This document shows, piece by piece, positions 1 through 8,534 of a stretch of DNA of 64,000 bases (positions within the stretch are counted from its first letter, which is position 1; the number at the start of each line of letters is the position of its first letter). The notes beneath the pieces were generated by a model. That model was not told the DNA's origin. It did not search any database and was given only the letters and a program-made list of their open reading frames with translations. The DNA is from Rhizobium mongolense subsp. loessense. Lineage in GTDB: Bacteria; Pseudomonadota; Alphaproteobacteria; Rhizobiales; Rhizobiaceae. The translations under genes were made by a program, and so were the position numbers. The DNA lies in the NCBI RefSeq assembly GCF_900099775.1, contig NZ_FMTM01000001.1, forward strand, positions 372,001 to 436,000, given 5' to 3'.

Positions 1-938
1 CCGAGCGAAGAAACCGTCGTATAGGCGAGCTTCAGCTTCAGGTCGGCATGGGCAACGGCCAGCGCGGAACCGGCAACCAGGGTCATCCCGCCGAAGAACG
101 GCAGCAGGATTTCCCAGGCCGGAGTGTCACCCATCACCGGGTTCAGCCGCATCAAGAGATACACGCCGGCCTTCACCATGGTTGCCGAATGCAGGTAGGC
201 TGATACCGGCGTCGGCGCCTCCATGGCGTTCGGCAGCCAGAAATGAAATGGAAACTGCGCCGATTTGGTAAAGGCGCCGCACAGCACGAGACCGAGCGTT
301 GCCAGATAAAACGGGCTGCCGCGGACGACATCGCCGAACGGCGAAAGCAACGACATCTGCGTGACGCCGGTGATGTTCCAGAGAAAGAGCAGGCCGGCCA
401 GCAGGCAAAGCCCGCCACCGCCGGTCACCACCAGCGCTTGAAGGGCCGCCCGTCGTGCCGCCTCCCGCTCATGGTCGAAGCCGATCAGCAGGAAGGAGGT
501 GATGGAGGTCAGCTCCCAGAAGATGAAGAACATCAGGAAACTGTCCGAGACGACAACGCCAAGCATCGCACCCATGAACAGGAAGATGAAAGAGAAGAAA
601 CGCCCCTGCTGCGGATGCCCCTTCAGGTAACCGCCGGCATAAAGCACGATCAGCGTGCCGATGCCGGTAATCAGCAGCGCAAAGGTGAGCGACAGACCGT
701 CGAGAAACCAAGAGAAGCTCAGATCGTAGCTTGGCACCCAGGAATATCCGCCGGTCACCACCTCGCCGCGGGCGACGCCAGGTATGAAGCGGAGGAAGTG
801 CAGAAACGCCAGCAACGGCACACTCGCCAGCAGCCAGGCGCCGTTTGCGCCGAGCCGGCGAATGACGAAAGGGGAAAGCAAGGCGCCGAGAAGCGGCAGG
901 CACAAAGCCAAAAATGTCAGACCAGTGACACCGGCCAT
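1..938 (-). CDS. mrpA: Mrp-type Na+/H+ antiporter subunit A, N-terminal part
   Basis: The gene starts at 938 and runs off the left window edge, leaving about 312 residues. The translation is a chain of hydrophobic helices with MrpA/NuoL-family signatures: GAMLGVVVSD (about residue 125), a lysine-containing GAFTKSAQFPFHFW stretch and the SAYLHSATMVKAGVYL motif near residue 265. MrpA belongs to a multisubunit membrane antiporter (Pha in Sinorhizobium) for Na+ or K+ extrusion and alkaline pH tolerance. The match is closer to MrpA than to NuoL/NuoM because the ITGIGTLIVLYAGGYL and HFWLPNAMEAPTPVSAYLHSA stretches follow MrpA. The remaining subunit genes would lie outside the window to the left. 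The product and the ATG are clear. Whether it is the fused A/B form of rhizobia cannot be seen. Confidence 0.85.
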   Translation of the reverse strand, partial: MAGVTGLTFLALCLPLLGALLSPFVIRRLGANGAWLLASVPLLAFLHFLRFIPGVARGEVVTGGYSWVPSYDLSFSWFLDGLSLTFALLITGIGTLIVLYAGGYLKGHPQQGRFFSFIFLFMGAMLGVVVSDSFLMFFIFWELTSITSFLLIGFDHEREAARRAALQALVVTGGGGLCLLAGLLFLWNITGVTQMSLLSPFGDVVRGSPFYLATLGLVLCGAFTKSAQFPFHFWLPNAMEAPTPVSAYLHSATMVKAGVYLLMRLNPVMGDTPAWEILLPFFGGMTLVAGSALAVAHADLKLKLAYTTVSSL

Positions 939-979
939 GTCCCCTCCTCATTGCCAGAAAGTGATGCGTTGGCGCGAAC

Positions 980-1258
980 TTAGGGTAATCGGCAAGCGCC
1001 CTCAAGCAATTTCGGAAGAGGTTTGGATGAATGATCGGAGGCGGACCGATCAGGCCCGGCGGAGAGGAGCGGCAGAACCAACATGTGAACTAGCAGGACT
1101 ACCAAAGTCAGCGGCCAGAGAATGCATGCCACCGCGCCTGCGAGGCGGGCCAACGTCCAACGATCGTGGTTGGCCCAGCCTTCCAGCAAAGTCATCGTCA
1201 GAAATAGCACAGCCACAAGGCAATAGGCCCACGGCAGAACAACGATGAACACGTCCAT
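980..1258 (-). CDS. small membrane protein of unknown function
   Basis: This 92-residue ORF lies 41 bases upstream of mrpA on the same strand. It shows two strong hydrophobic segments (about residues 3-22 and 37-65) separated by a short polar loop with a TRP-like LLEGWANHDRW stretch, followed by a basic, proline- and serine-rich tail. That is the shape of a two-pass inner-membrane protein. It is not recognisably an Mrp B-G subunit. Its position suggests co-transcription with the antiporter, but nothing in the sequence proves a shared role. An antisense ORF over the same bases has poor coding character. Confidence 0.6.
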   Translation of the reverse strand: MDVFIVVLPWAYCLVAVLFLTMTLLEGWANHDRWTLARLAGAVACILWPLTLVVLLVHMLVLPLLSAGPDRSASDHSSKPLPKLLEGACRLP

Positions 1259-1580
1259 ATCCCCCGCCTGGCATCAGCTGCCATGGTTGAGAGTACGTTA
1301 ACGGCGCGGTCGGGATCAAACCATCAATTCGGATTAGCTATTAGGCTAGGCAGTTCGCCGATTACCCCTTACCCTGCCCTCTCCCTAAGGGCCGTCAGCG
1401 ACGCCGCAGCCTTTCCGCGAAATCGCGGATGCACGCTGGATGAGCCTTGTGCAGATATTTCGAGGCCCGCGATAGAACATGATTGCCGGGCTAATCCGCC
1501 CTGTCTTGATCCCGCTTGTCTTGCGCCCCACATTCTGGCCAAGACGGAATCGCCCCTCCGGCGCGAAAGGAGCATGCCTG
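1259..1580. other. intergenic region without a recognisable gene
   Basis: This divergent region lies between the small membrane protein and msrB. ORFs here overlap each other in several frames and none looks like a protein. Around 1365-1395 there is a short pyrimidine-rich stretch (ctgccctctccctaagggc) of the kind seen in scattered rhizobial intergenic repeats. The msrB ribosome-binding site (gaaaggag) ends the region. No promoter could be assigned with confidence. Confidence 0.4.
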
Positions 1581-1991
1581 ATGTCCGACACCACGACAGC
1601 CAAAGTCCGCAAGACCGATGCAGAATGGAAAGAGCAGCTGACGCCGGAGCAATACCGCATCACGCGCCAGCACGGCACGGAACGCGCCTTTACCGGCCCC
1701 TATTGGGACAGCTTCGAGACCGGCCTCTACCGCTGCGTCGGCTGCAACGCGCCGCTCTTTCGCTCCGATACCAAATTCGATGCCGGCTGCGGCTGGCCGA
1801 GCTATTTCGAACCGGTCTCACCGGACGCCGTGACAGAGCATCGCGACAGCTCCTACGGCATGGTCCGTACGGAGATCCGTTGCAACAGATGCGATGCACA
1901 TCTCGGCCACGTCTTCCCCGATGGCCCGCCGCCGACGGGCCTGCGCTATTGCATCAACGGACATTCGATGGTGTTCGAGCCGGGAAGATAG
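1581..1991 (+). CDS. msrB: peptide methionine-(R)-S-oxide reductase MsrB
   Basis: MsrB reduces the R-epimer of methionine sulfoxide in oxidised proteins, normally with thioredoxin as donor. The 136-residue protein has the complete family layout: zinc-binding CxxC pairs at Cys52/Cys55 and Cys101/Cys104, the GCGWPSYF substrate-pocket motif near 69-76, the [10 protein letters not shown] motif at 107-116 and the catalytic cysteine in RYCIN at Cys124. The start chosen is the ATG at 1581, preceded by a GAAAGGAG Shine-Dalgarno. A longer in-frame ORF begins upstream but adds non-conserved residues. There is no signal peptide, so the enzyme is cytoplasmic. It is monocistronic. Confidence 0.95.
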   Translation: MSDTTTAKVRKTDAEWKEQLTPEQYRITRQHGTERAFTGPYWDSFETGLYRCVGCNAPLFRSDTKFDAGCGWPSYFEPVSPDAVTEHRDSSYGMVRTEIRCNRCDAHLGHVFPDGPPPTGLRYCINGHSMVFEPGR

Positions 1992-2047
1992 GCAATGCAC
2001 GGGGGCTCATCACCACAGCCAACTATTTTCCGGTAGGGAAACGACCG

Positions 2048-2170
2048 ACACCTGTGCCCGTCACGGGGATGAGGGCAGTACCATGTCCATGGCGCGGAAG
2101 ACCCACTCGATGCCTAAGACGCGCCGTGGCTTCATTCCTGTGCCAGGCACAGGAATGCAGGAAGAGAGGG
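2048..2170. repeat. RIME-like mosaic intergenic repeat, copy 1
   Basis: A hairpin-forming block carries the inverted arms CATTCCTGTGCC and GGCACAGGAATG (about 2133-2156), a GCGCCGTGGC word and a tail-like CACGGGGATGAGG segment. The same words recur around 10.7, 12.7, 17.2 and 28.0 kb. The architecture of paired large palindromes of about 110-140 bp between genes fits the published RIME elements of rhizobia. The family assignment is from memory and the boundaries are approximate. Confidence 0.6.
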
Positions 2171-2253
2171 CAGCGCAAGACAGCCATGGCTCCTAGTGTG
2201 TCGCTCCCGCGCCAGCGATTGGAGTGCCAAGATGCCTGCCTGAACGACGAGGC

Positions 2254-2760
2254 TTAATTCAAAATCCTGAGCTCCATGCAGGTGAGATCGAGCCAGCGGC
2301 CGAACTTGGTGCCGACTTCGGAGAAGGTGCCGGCGATGCGGAAGCCGAGCTGTTCGTGCAGGCGGATCGAGGCGACGTTTTCCGACTCGATGCCGGCGAT
2401 CATGACGTGAACGCCGTTCTCTTTGGCCTTCTCGATAAGCGCCTGCATCAAAAGTTTGCCGATGCCGCCGCCGCGGCAGTCCTTGTCGACATAGACTGAG
2501 TGCTCGACCGTATGGCGATAGCCGTCGAAGGCCCGCCAGTCGCCGTAGGTGGCGTAGCCCGCAACCTGCCCCGCCTTTTCCGCGACGAGAACCGGAAAGC
2601 CCCTCGCCTTGCGCGCCCGGAACCATTCGGCGCGGTTTTCGAGATCAACGAGGGTTTCGTTCCAGATCGCCGTCGTGTGTTCGACGGCGTGGTTGTAGAT
2701 GTCGCGGATCGCCGCAAGATCGGCTTCGGTGGCGTCGCGCACGATGACGGCGTCGGTCAT
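2254..2760 (-). CDS. GNAT N-acetyltransferase, phosphinothricin-acetyltransferase-like
   Basis: The 168-residue protein is a complete GNAT fold. The acetyl-CoA pyrophosphate loop is RGGGIG at residues 96-101, followed by helix GKLLMQALIEKAKENG and the C-terminal ESENVASIRLHEQLGFRIAG signature. The N-terminal IRDATEADLAAIRDIYNHAV stretch is typical of the Pat/Bar and YncA (MnaT) subgroup, which acetylates amino-acid-like substrates such as methionine sulfone or phosphinothricin. The true substrate cannot be read from sequence. The start at 2760 (MTDAV) fits the family better than the upstream ATG at 2796. The gene stands alone, 87 bases from the next gene. Confidence 0.88.
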   Translation of the reverse strand: MTDAVIVRDATEADLAAIRDIYNHAVEHTTAIWNETLVDLENRAEWFRARKARGFPVLVAEKAGQVAGYATYGDWRAFDGYRHTVEHSVYVDKDCRGGGIGKLLMQALIEKAKENGVHVMIAGIESENVASIRLHEQLGFRIAGTFSEVGTKFGRWLDLTCMELRILN

Positions 2761-2847
2761 GTCATGTCCATTCCGGTTCGTTGAGCCCAAGCGCATACGC
2801 CCGGCCTTCTTCCATGTAAACCGCGAATTGGCGCGAAGAAAGAACGA

Positions 2848-3516
2848 TCAGAGCCTGGCAGCGCCCATGCTGAAGCAGGTGAGTACCGCCGAATAATGTA
2901 CCGCAGCGGCGGCAACCACGAAGCCATGCCAGATGGCGTTCTGAAAGCGCAGCTTTTCCCAGACGTGGAAAATCACACCTGCCGAATAGATAATGCCGCC
3001 GATGACGATCAAAAGCATCGACGCGAAGGGAATGCGCGAGGCGACCGGCCCGGCAACCAGAATGCCGCTCCAACCCATGGCGAGATAGAGCAGGATCGTA
3101 AGCTTGTCGTAGCGCCCCGGAAAGGCGCATTTGAGGAAGATGCCGGCAGCCGCCATCGCCCAGATGGCGATCAGCATGGCGAAGAGAAGCGGGTCGTCCG
3201 CACCGCGTTCAAGAAAGGGCGTATAGGTCGCCGCGATCAGGATGAAGATCGCCGAATGATCGAGCCTGCGCAGGTACCATTTGGTGGGCGAGACCGGCCA
3301 GGCATTGTAGGAAAAAGAAATGCCGAGCGTCAGTACAAGGCCGACGCCGTAAATCCAGGCGGCAGCGATCTCGCCGTAGGAGCTCCAGACCGTCGCATAG
3401 AAGATCAAGACGGTCGCACCGACGAGCGCAAGCGCCAGGCCGACGCCGTGCACGATGCCGTCAGCGATCAGCTCATATCTGTCGTAAGCCCAGCGAATGC
3501 CGTTGAACTCGCCCAT
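2848..3516 (-). CDS. PAQR family membrane protein, TrhA / hemolysin III type
   Basis: The 222-residue protein has seven predicted transmembrane helices and the PAQR metal-ligand signature: HGVG near residue 24, DHSAIFILIAATYTPF near 86-101 and a C-terminal WHGFVVAAAAVHY. These histidines and the aspartate form the zinc site of the family. Bacterial members (TrhA/YqfA) take part in membrane homeostasis. The older name hemolysin III is misleading. The ATG at 3516 is the natural start. It has its own intergenic regions on both sides, so it is probably monocistronic. Confidence 0.9.
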   Translation of the reverse strand: MGEFNGIRWAYDRYELIADGIVHGVGLALALVGATVLIFYATVWSSYGEIAAAWIYGVGLVLTLGISFSYNAWPVSPTKWYLRRLDHSAIFILIAATYTPFLERGADDPLLFAMLIAIWAMAAAGIFLKCAFPGRYDKLTILLYLAMGWSGILVAGPVASRIPFASMLLIVIGGIIYSAGVIFHVWEKLRFQNAIWHGFVVAAAAVHYSAVLTCFSMGAARL

Positions 3517-3623
3517 TAATGCGTACCCATTCCTCGACCCTTACCGATGCTCTCACTGAACGGCCGGCGGCGCAACAGGCGGCAGCACCGTGCGCGGTAA
3601 AACTTCATGAAACGCTTTAATCC

Positions 3624-4034
3624 TTACCGATCCACGAGCACCGAGCATTTGGCGTGGCGTACCACCCGGTCAGCAGTCGCACCGATGAAATAGTTCGAGA
3701 AATCCGGAACATGCGAGGCAATGATGATGAGGTCGGCGTGGTGCGCCTCGGCGGCGGCGAGTATGCCGTGCGCCGGCGGGCCGCGACCGATCTCCACCTT
3801 CGCCGGGATTCCGGTCTTCAGCCGCAGCTGCTCCAGTTGCGCGCGCCCATCATCGATCGCATTGTCGATCAGTTCAGCCGGTAGGTCGACGGCGATATAG
3901 GTCGGCACGTCCTGCACGACATTGAGAAGGATGATCTCACCGCCGGCATCAAGCAGCGTCGCGGCCTTGCGGAACGCCCTTTCCCCCCTCTCGATCGTAC
4001 CCATCTCGATAGGGACGATGATCTTTTTGTACAT
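3624..4034 (-). CDS. universal stress protein, UspA family
   Basis: A single-domain Usp of 136 residues begins MYKKIIVPIEMG and ends with FIGATADRVVRHAKCSVLVDR. The latter is the C-terminal beta-strand/ATP-loop region, where the family motif is GxxxxxxVxxxxxxSVLVV. The protein is cytoplasmic. Usp proteins of this size form homodimers that bind ATP and are induced by starvation or oxidative stress. The ATG at 4034 is preceded on the minus strand by GGAGG with good spacing, whereas the ORF extends 23 codons further upstream without family similarity. Confidence 0.9.
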   Translation of the reverse strand: MYKKIIVPIEMGTIERGERAFRKAATLLDAGGEIILLNVVQDVPTYIAVDLPAELIDNAIDDGRAQLEQLRLKTGIPAKVEIGRGPPAHGILAAAEAHHADLIIIASHVPDFSNYFIGATADRVVRHAKCSVLVDR

Positions 4035-4217
4035 GGCTTCCTCCACAGCGGGCTTACCTACAAAAGAAGATAACGCGCGATGGACAGGTTCAAGTGGGCA
4101 CAAGCGATCGTCAACATTCGCTCAACGCTTTATCCTCAAAAACTGATCTTCTGTGAACAATCGGACTCCGTCATATAAGATAGAAGTACAGCGGCTCGAA
4201 GTGGACTTAGAGGCGAG

Positions 4218-5171
4218 ATGGACCGGCGAACATTCCTCGAGCTTGCTACGGGCAGCGCTTTCGCTGCCGCCGCCGGTGCGCCTTTCCCTTCCATGGCAGG
4301 AGATCGACATATGACGACCGAAACCTCTTATGCGCTGACGCGGCCTGCCTATGTCGGCCAGTCGCATCTGGTCGTCACCGACCTGCCGCTGGTCTCGAGC
4401 TTCTATCAGTCGATGCTCGGCCTCAAGGTAATCGAGAAGGCGCCGAGCGGCGAGGTGCTCGGCGTGAACGGGATGCCGCTCCTGACGCTGACGACCGACA
4501 GCAAGGCGCAGATCGCGCCGCGCAATGCGGCCGGCCTCTTTCACACCGCCTTCCTGATGCCGAACCGCACGGAACTTGCCCGCTGGCTGCGCCATGCGGC
4601 CCATAATGATGTCGTGCTCGACGGCGCCTCCGATCATCTCGTCAGCGAAGCAATCTATCTCTCCGATCCCGAAGGCAATGGCATCGAGATTTACGCCGAC
4701 CGGCCGCACGAGGTCTGGAAATTCCATCAGGACGGCCAGGTCGAAATGGCAACGATCCGACTCGATCTGCAGGCGCTCTACGATAGTGCGCCGGAGGATG
4801 CATGGGGCGGCATGGCCGACGGGACGGCGATCGGGCATATCCATCTGCAGGTCGGCGACATTCCAAAAGCCGATGCCTTCTATCGCGACGTCCTCGGCCT
4901 TAAGCTGATGGCGCGCTATCCCGGCGCGAGCTTCTTTGCAACTGGCGGCTATCACCATCACATCGCCGCCAACATCTGGAACAGCCGCGGCGCCGGCACC
5001 CGCGCCGACGGTATGACCGGCCTTTCCGACTACACGCTGCGCTTCAACGACAAGGCGGCGCTCGACAATGCGGTGGCGGCGCTCGACCGGCTGGAGATCG
5101 AGAGCGCAAAACGCGACGGCGGCGTGTTCCTCAAGGATCCGTGGGGCATCGGGCTGACGCTTTCGGCTTGA
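4218..5171 (+). CDS. two-domain VOC (glyoxalase/dioxygenase) protein, CatE-like, with possible Tat signal
   Basis: The protein has two consecutive vicinal-oxygen-chelate domains, each beginning with a GQSHLVVTDLPLVSSFYQ- or GHIHLQVGDIPKADAFYR-type strand-helix and ending in a DPEGNGIEIYADRP- or DPWGIGL-type metal strand. This layout is that of CatE-like catechol 2,3-dioxygenases, but the substrate is unknown. Two starts are possible. The ATG at 4311 (MTTETSY) has a good CAGGAGA site. The ATG at 4218 adds 31 residues that read like a Tat signal (DRRTFLEL, then an alanine-rich hydrophobic stretch). The longer form would be exported and the shorter would be cytoplasmic. Confidence 0.82.
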   Translation: MDRRTFLELATGSAFAAAAGAPFPSMAGDRHMTTETSYALTRPAYVGQSHLVVTDLPLVSSFYQSMLGLKVIEKAPSGEVLGVNGMPLLTLTTDSKAQIAPRNAAGLFHTAFLMPNRTELARWLRHAAHNDVVLDGASDHLVSEAIYLSDPEGNGIEIYADRPHEVWKFHQDGQVEMATIRLDLQALYDSAPEDAWGGMADGTAIGHIHLQVGDIPKADAFYRDVLGLKLMARYPGASFFATGGYHHHIAANIWNSRGAGTRADGMTGLSDYTLRFNDKAALDNAVAALDRLEIESAKRDGGVFLKDPWGIGLTLSA

Positions 5172-5203
5172 GGCAACGGTCCGTTCCCCATTCCTTCGAG
5201 CCG

Positions 5204-6265
5204 CTACGCCCGCGCCTCAAACACCATGTTGAACGGCGTTTCCGTCGCCCGGCGGAAATGCGAGAAGCCAGCGTCGAGCGCCACTTTCCTGAGCCTCATC
5301 TCGCCCGCCTGGGCGCCAAGGCCGAGGCCGACCTCCTGCGACAGCGACGCCGGGGTGCAGATCATCGTCGAAGCGCCGTAATAGACGCGTCCGATCGGAT
5401 TGAGGTTGTCCTTCAGATTGTCGTGGGCAAATGGCTCGACGATGAGCCAGGTGCCGCCGGGCGCCAGCGTTTCCTTGACATGACGGCCGGCACCGACCGG
5501 GTCTCCCATGTCATGCAGGCAATCGAACATTGCGACCATGTCATATCCCTGCGGAGGAAATTCCGCCGCAGTGGCCTGCCGGAAGGTAACGCGGTCGCCG
5601 ACGCCTGCCTCCTCAGCCGCGGCCCTGGCTTTCTCGATCGAGGGGGTATGATAATCGAAGCCGAAGAATCGCGAGGCCGGATAGGCCTGCGCCATCAGGA
5701 TTGTCGACGCACCATGGCCGCAGCCGACATCTGCGACCTTGGCACCCGCCTGGAGCTTTGCCTCAACGCCGTTCAGCGCCGGTATCCAGCTTGAAATCAG
5801 ATGCGTGTTGTAGCCGGGCCGGAAGAAGCGTTCGGTGCCGCGGAAGAGGCAGGCACTATGTTCGTGCCAGCCGACGCCCTGTCCGCTGCGGAAGGCTTCG
5901 GCTATCTTCGGCTCGTCCATCCACATGGACTGCGTGACCTGGAACGCGCCGGCGAAGAAGGCGGGGCTGTCTTCTTGCGCAAACACCATCGCCTGCTCGG
6001 GCGTGAGATGGAAGCGGTCCGTCCCGTCGTCATAGGTTATGTAATCGGCCGCGGCCATCGCCGAGAGCCATTCGCGGAGATAGCGCTCCTTCAGCCCGGT
6101 CTCCTTCGCAAGGCGCGCCACATCCCGCGGCTCGCCGTCCGCCAGAGCCTTGAACAGACCGAGATCATCGCCGAGCACGACGAGCGCGCCGGAGACAGCG
6201 GCTCCGACATCGCCGACCAGCCGTTCGACCAGTCCATCGAGTTTCTGCATATCGGGTTCACGCAT
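5204..6265 (-). CDS. class I SAM-dependent methyltransferase with N-terminal winged-helix domain
   Basis: In this 353-residue protein, residues about 20-95 form a winged-helix-like dimerisation domain (LARLAKETGLKERYLREWLSAM) of the type found in O-methyltransferases and Rv2258c-like enzymes. The Rossmann part starts with VADVGCGHGASTILMA (motif I, near 178) and continues with MVAMFDCLHDMGDP. The substrate is not predictable. The start at 6265 is supported by GGAGGG seven to ten bases upstream. It lies convergent to the VOC gene and divergent from the AI-2E-family transporter gene. Confidence 0.85.
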   Translation of the reverse strand: MREPDMQKLDGLVERLVGDVGAAVSGALVVLGDDLGLFKALADGEPRDVARLAKETGLKERYLREWLSAMAAADYITYDDGTDRFHLTPEQAMVFAQEDSPAFFAGAFQVTQSMWMDEPKIAEAFRSGQGVGWHEHSACLFRGTERFFRPGYNTHLISSWIPALNGVEAKLQAGAKVADVGCGHGASTILMAQAYPASRFFGFDYHTPSIEKARAAAEEAGVGDRVTFRQATAAEFPPQGYDMVAMFDCLHDMGDPVGAGRHVKETLAPGGTWLIVEPFAHDNLKDNLNPIGRVYYGASTMICTPASLSQEVGLGLGAQAGEMRLRKVALDAGFSHFRRATETPFNMVFEARA

Positions 6266-6440
6266 GTCACCCTCCATTTCCACCGAAGAAAGACCAGCCC
6301 GCAAAACTATTCCGAGTAGGTCGCGCGATTGTCAACGTGCCCAAACTGAGTATCCATCGGCAAGCCTGCTTGCCGGGAACCAACACGCATTCCGTGCGTT
6401 TCCGTTCCGAGCCAATGAGGCTTTCGGGGACATTCCATAG

Positions 6441-7607
6441 ATGGGCTTCGCCAGCGGCATCCGGAAACAAGCAAAGAAGATCGCAATCGGCGAGCGGCGG
6501 ACGAGCGCATGGGAAGACGCGCTGACCACCGCGACGGAAGAGATGCCGCAGGCACCGGCCCACCGCGTCCAGAAGGATGCGCTCGACGTCAGCATGGCCT
6601 GGGCGATGATCGGGATTTTCGCGATCCTTGGCCTTGCCGTCCTCTACCAGATGTCGCTGATCCTGATCCCGATCACGCTTGCCGTAGTGGTGGGTATGAT
6701 CCTCGGCATGGCGGCGGAAAAATTGAGCAAGCTCGGCGTGCCGCGCGTCACCGTTGCCGTCATCCTTTCAAGCGCCGTTGCGCTGGTCATCTTCTTCGTC
6801 GTCAGCTCGCTTTCCGGGCCTTTGACGACACTGACCAACGAGGCCCCGGCGTTCATCGAAAGGACGATCAACCGGATCATGCCCTATCTGGAGCAGATAC
6901 GCTGGCTGCGCATTACCCCCGCAAGCTTCCAGAGCGGGCCGATCTCGATCAATGCACTGCTCGAAAACACCGGCAACGTGCTGCATGTGGTGACGACAAA
7001 CCTGACGCCGGCGCTTGTGCAGGCGCTGATTTTCTTTGCGGCCCTGCTGCTCTTCCTGTCCGGGCGCGTCAACCTGCGCAAGACGATTATCCTGACCTTT
7101 CGCACCCGCCAGCAGCGGCTCACGGCCATCCGCGTCATCGGCTCCGTCGAGCGGGTGCTGGGCTTTTATTTCGCAACCGCCTCGGTGATCTATGCAGCGC
7201 TCGGCGTCGTCATGGCGATGATTGCCTGGGCAGGCGGGCTCTCAGCGCCGGCGCTCTGGGGCTTCTTCGCCTTCCTTTCGAGCTTCATTCCCTATCTCGG
7301 CATCACCATGATGACGTTTTCCATCGCGGTGGCGGGCATCCTCACCCATAACGGCATCATAATCGGCCTCCTGCCGGCGGCCGCCTTCTTCATCGTGCAC
7401 CTCGTCATGGAAAATCTGGTGTTCCCCGCCGTCATGGGCCGTCGGCTGGAAATCAATCCCTTCATCGTCTTCGTCGCCATCATCTTCTGGACATGGATGT
7501 GGGGCGCCGTCGGCGCCATGCTCGCTCTGCCGCTCTCGCTGATCGTCATGACGATCGTCGATGAACTCTTCATCGAGGAAAAAGTACTGCCGCAATTGCC
7601 GAAGTGA
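6441..7607 (+). CDS. AI-2E family transporter / PerM-like permease
   Basis: The protein has 388 residues and about eight transmembrane helices: two pairs near residues 55-105 and a cluster from 195 to the end. It carries the family motif region SSFIPYLGITMMTFSIAVA and the C-terminal NPFIVFVAIIFWTWMWGAVGAMLALPLSLIV. Members include TqsA/YdgG and YdiK, inner-membrane proteins linked to export of small molecules. The annotation as an AI-2 exporter is a family label, not a demonstrated function. The first 50 residues are polar and poorly conserved, so translation might start later, for example at 6543. Confidence 0.88.
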   Translation: MGFASGIRKQAKKIAIGERRTSAWEDALTTATEEMPQAPAHRVQKDALDVSMAWAMIGIFAILGLAVLYQMSLILIPITLAVVVGMILGMAAEKLSKLGVPRVTVAVILSSAVALVIFFVVSSLSGPLTTLTNEAPAFIERTINRIMPYLEQIRWLRITPASFQSGPISINALLENTGNVLHVVTTNLTPALVQALIFFAALLLFLSGRVNLRKTIILTFRTRQQRLTAIRVIGSVERVLGFYFATASVIYAALGVVMAMIAWAGGLSAPALWGFFAFLSSFIPYLGITMMTFSIAVAGILTHNGIIIGLLPAAAFFIVHLVMENLVFPAVMGRRLEINPFIVFVAIIFWTWMWGAVGAMLALPLSLIVMTIVDELFIEEKVLPQLPK

Positions 7608-7656
7608 AGGGGTGAGACAGTTGGCAGATAATGCCGCTTGCCCTAACCTCTCGCCG

Positions 7657-7905
7657 TTATGACGGAAGCGGACTTGTTTTGCGAGAAGAGTGAGTTTTGT
7701 TGAAGCGGGGGAGGCATATCCCTTCTGCCGGCGCGGAAAAAGTGGCGGTACCCGGATCGGGCTCGCCCATATCCTCGACATCCCGCAGCTGGACGAATTC
7801 GGCGCCCTTGCCCTCAGATCGAAGTGCCGTCGTAAAGGGCCGCTCAACGCCCTCTTCCTCCCAATATTCTTTCGGCATCGGGAGGCCACGCCACATCTCA
7901 ATCAT
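7657..7905 (-). CDS. small ORF overlapping the end of the DUF930 gene
   Basis: The ATG at 7905 overlaps the final codons of the DUF930 gene in another frame, a common arrangement for translationally coupled genes. The first 50 residues (WRGLPMPKEYWEEEG and an acidic middle part) use host-like GC3 codons. The last 30 residues look like translated intergenic DNA, so the true protein may be a remnant. No family was recognised. It is either a small coupled gene or the decayed start of a once longer one. Confidence 0.3.
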   Translation of the reverse strand: MIEMWRGLPMPKEYWEEEGVERPFTTALRSEGKGAEFVQLRDVEDMGEPDPGTATFSAPAEGICLPRFNKTHSSRKTSPLPS

Positions 7906-8308
7906 ACAAATAATACGTGCTCCACTTTTCCCGCGGCACTTTCTCGCCGATCTCGTATTGCAGCTCGCGCACGTTGATGTGCTGCGGGCCGGTGATGCAG
8001 GTGTAGGAGAGGTGGTACCAGTCGCCCTGGCTGCGGAAGACGGCGCCGGGGGCTTCGAGCTTGTCGTCGCTGGGGATCGGGTCCTTGAAGGTGTAGGCGA
8101 TCACCTTGTCGGGTTTGAAGCCGGTCTTGTCCTTGTTGATGCGGCTCATCGCTTCGGTGTCGCAGCTTTGTTCGAGGCGGGTGGCGGGATCGAGTTTTTC
8201 CAGCTGCTTCTTGATCGCGGGATCGACGGCGAAGGCGCAGGAGGCAAAGCTGACGACAGACACGCACAGGACCAGACATTTCGGCATTACGGGCAAATTC
8301 CTCTTCAT
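7898..8308 (-). CDS. DUF930 domain protein, secreted
   Basis: The 136-residue protein starts MKRNLPVMPKC with a hydrophobic stretch and an AFA cleavage site near residue 27, so it is probably exported to the periplasm. The mature part (IKKQLEKLDPATRLEQSCDTEAM, the RINKDK lysine-rich stretch and the closing W-S-T-Y-Y) matches the DUF930 family restricted to Rhizobiales, whose function is unknown. Two cysteines in the mature part could form a disulfide. The start at 8308 is preferred over 8344 because it places the signal peptide at the N-terminus. Confidence 0.75.
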   Translation of the reverse strand: MKRNLPVMPKCLVLCVSVVSFASCAFAVDPAIKKQLEKLDPATRLEQSCDTEAMSRINKDKTGFKPDKVIAYTFKDPIPSDDKLEAPGAVFRSQGDWYHLSYTCITGPQHINVRELQYEIGEKVPREKWSTYYLYD

Positions 8309-8534
8309 GCTGATGGCAGAATCCGCCCGGTCCATGGTCCTCACCCCAAGCCAAAACGAAGCGTAAATTCCGCGCGACGGTAGCGGACTTTGTTAAACAA
8401 TGTGGTGACATCAAGGCAACGTGAGGAAGGCTCCGATTTGCCGCAGGGGTCCTCGCGCCTGCCTTGGCGCTTGATCCAGCCCGCCTCCACCTCTATCTCT
8501 TCTCAACCCCGCAATTGCGATCCGGAGCCTTTCC

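Noticed and set aside
1283-2257. Plus-strand ORF of 324 codons over msrB
   Set aside because: It is in another frame than MsrB, which has all catalytic motifs. Its codons do not fit the host.
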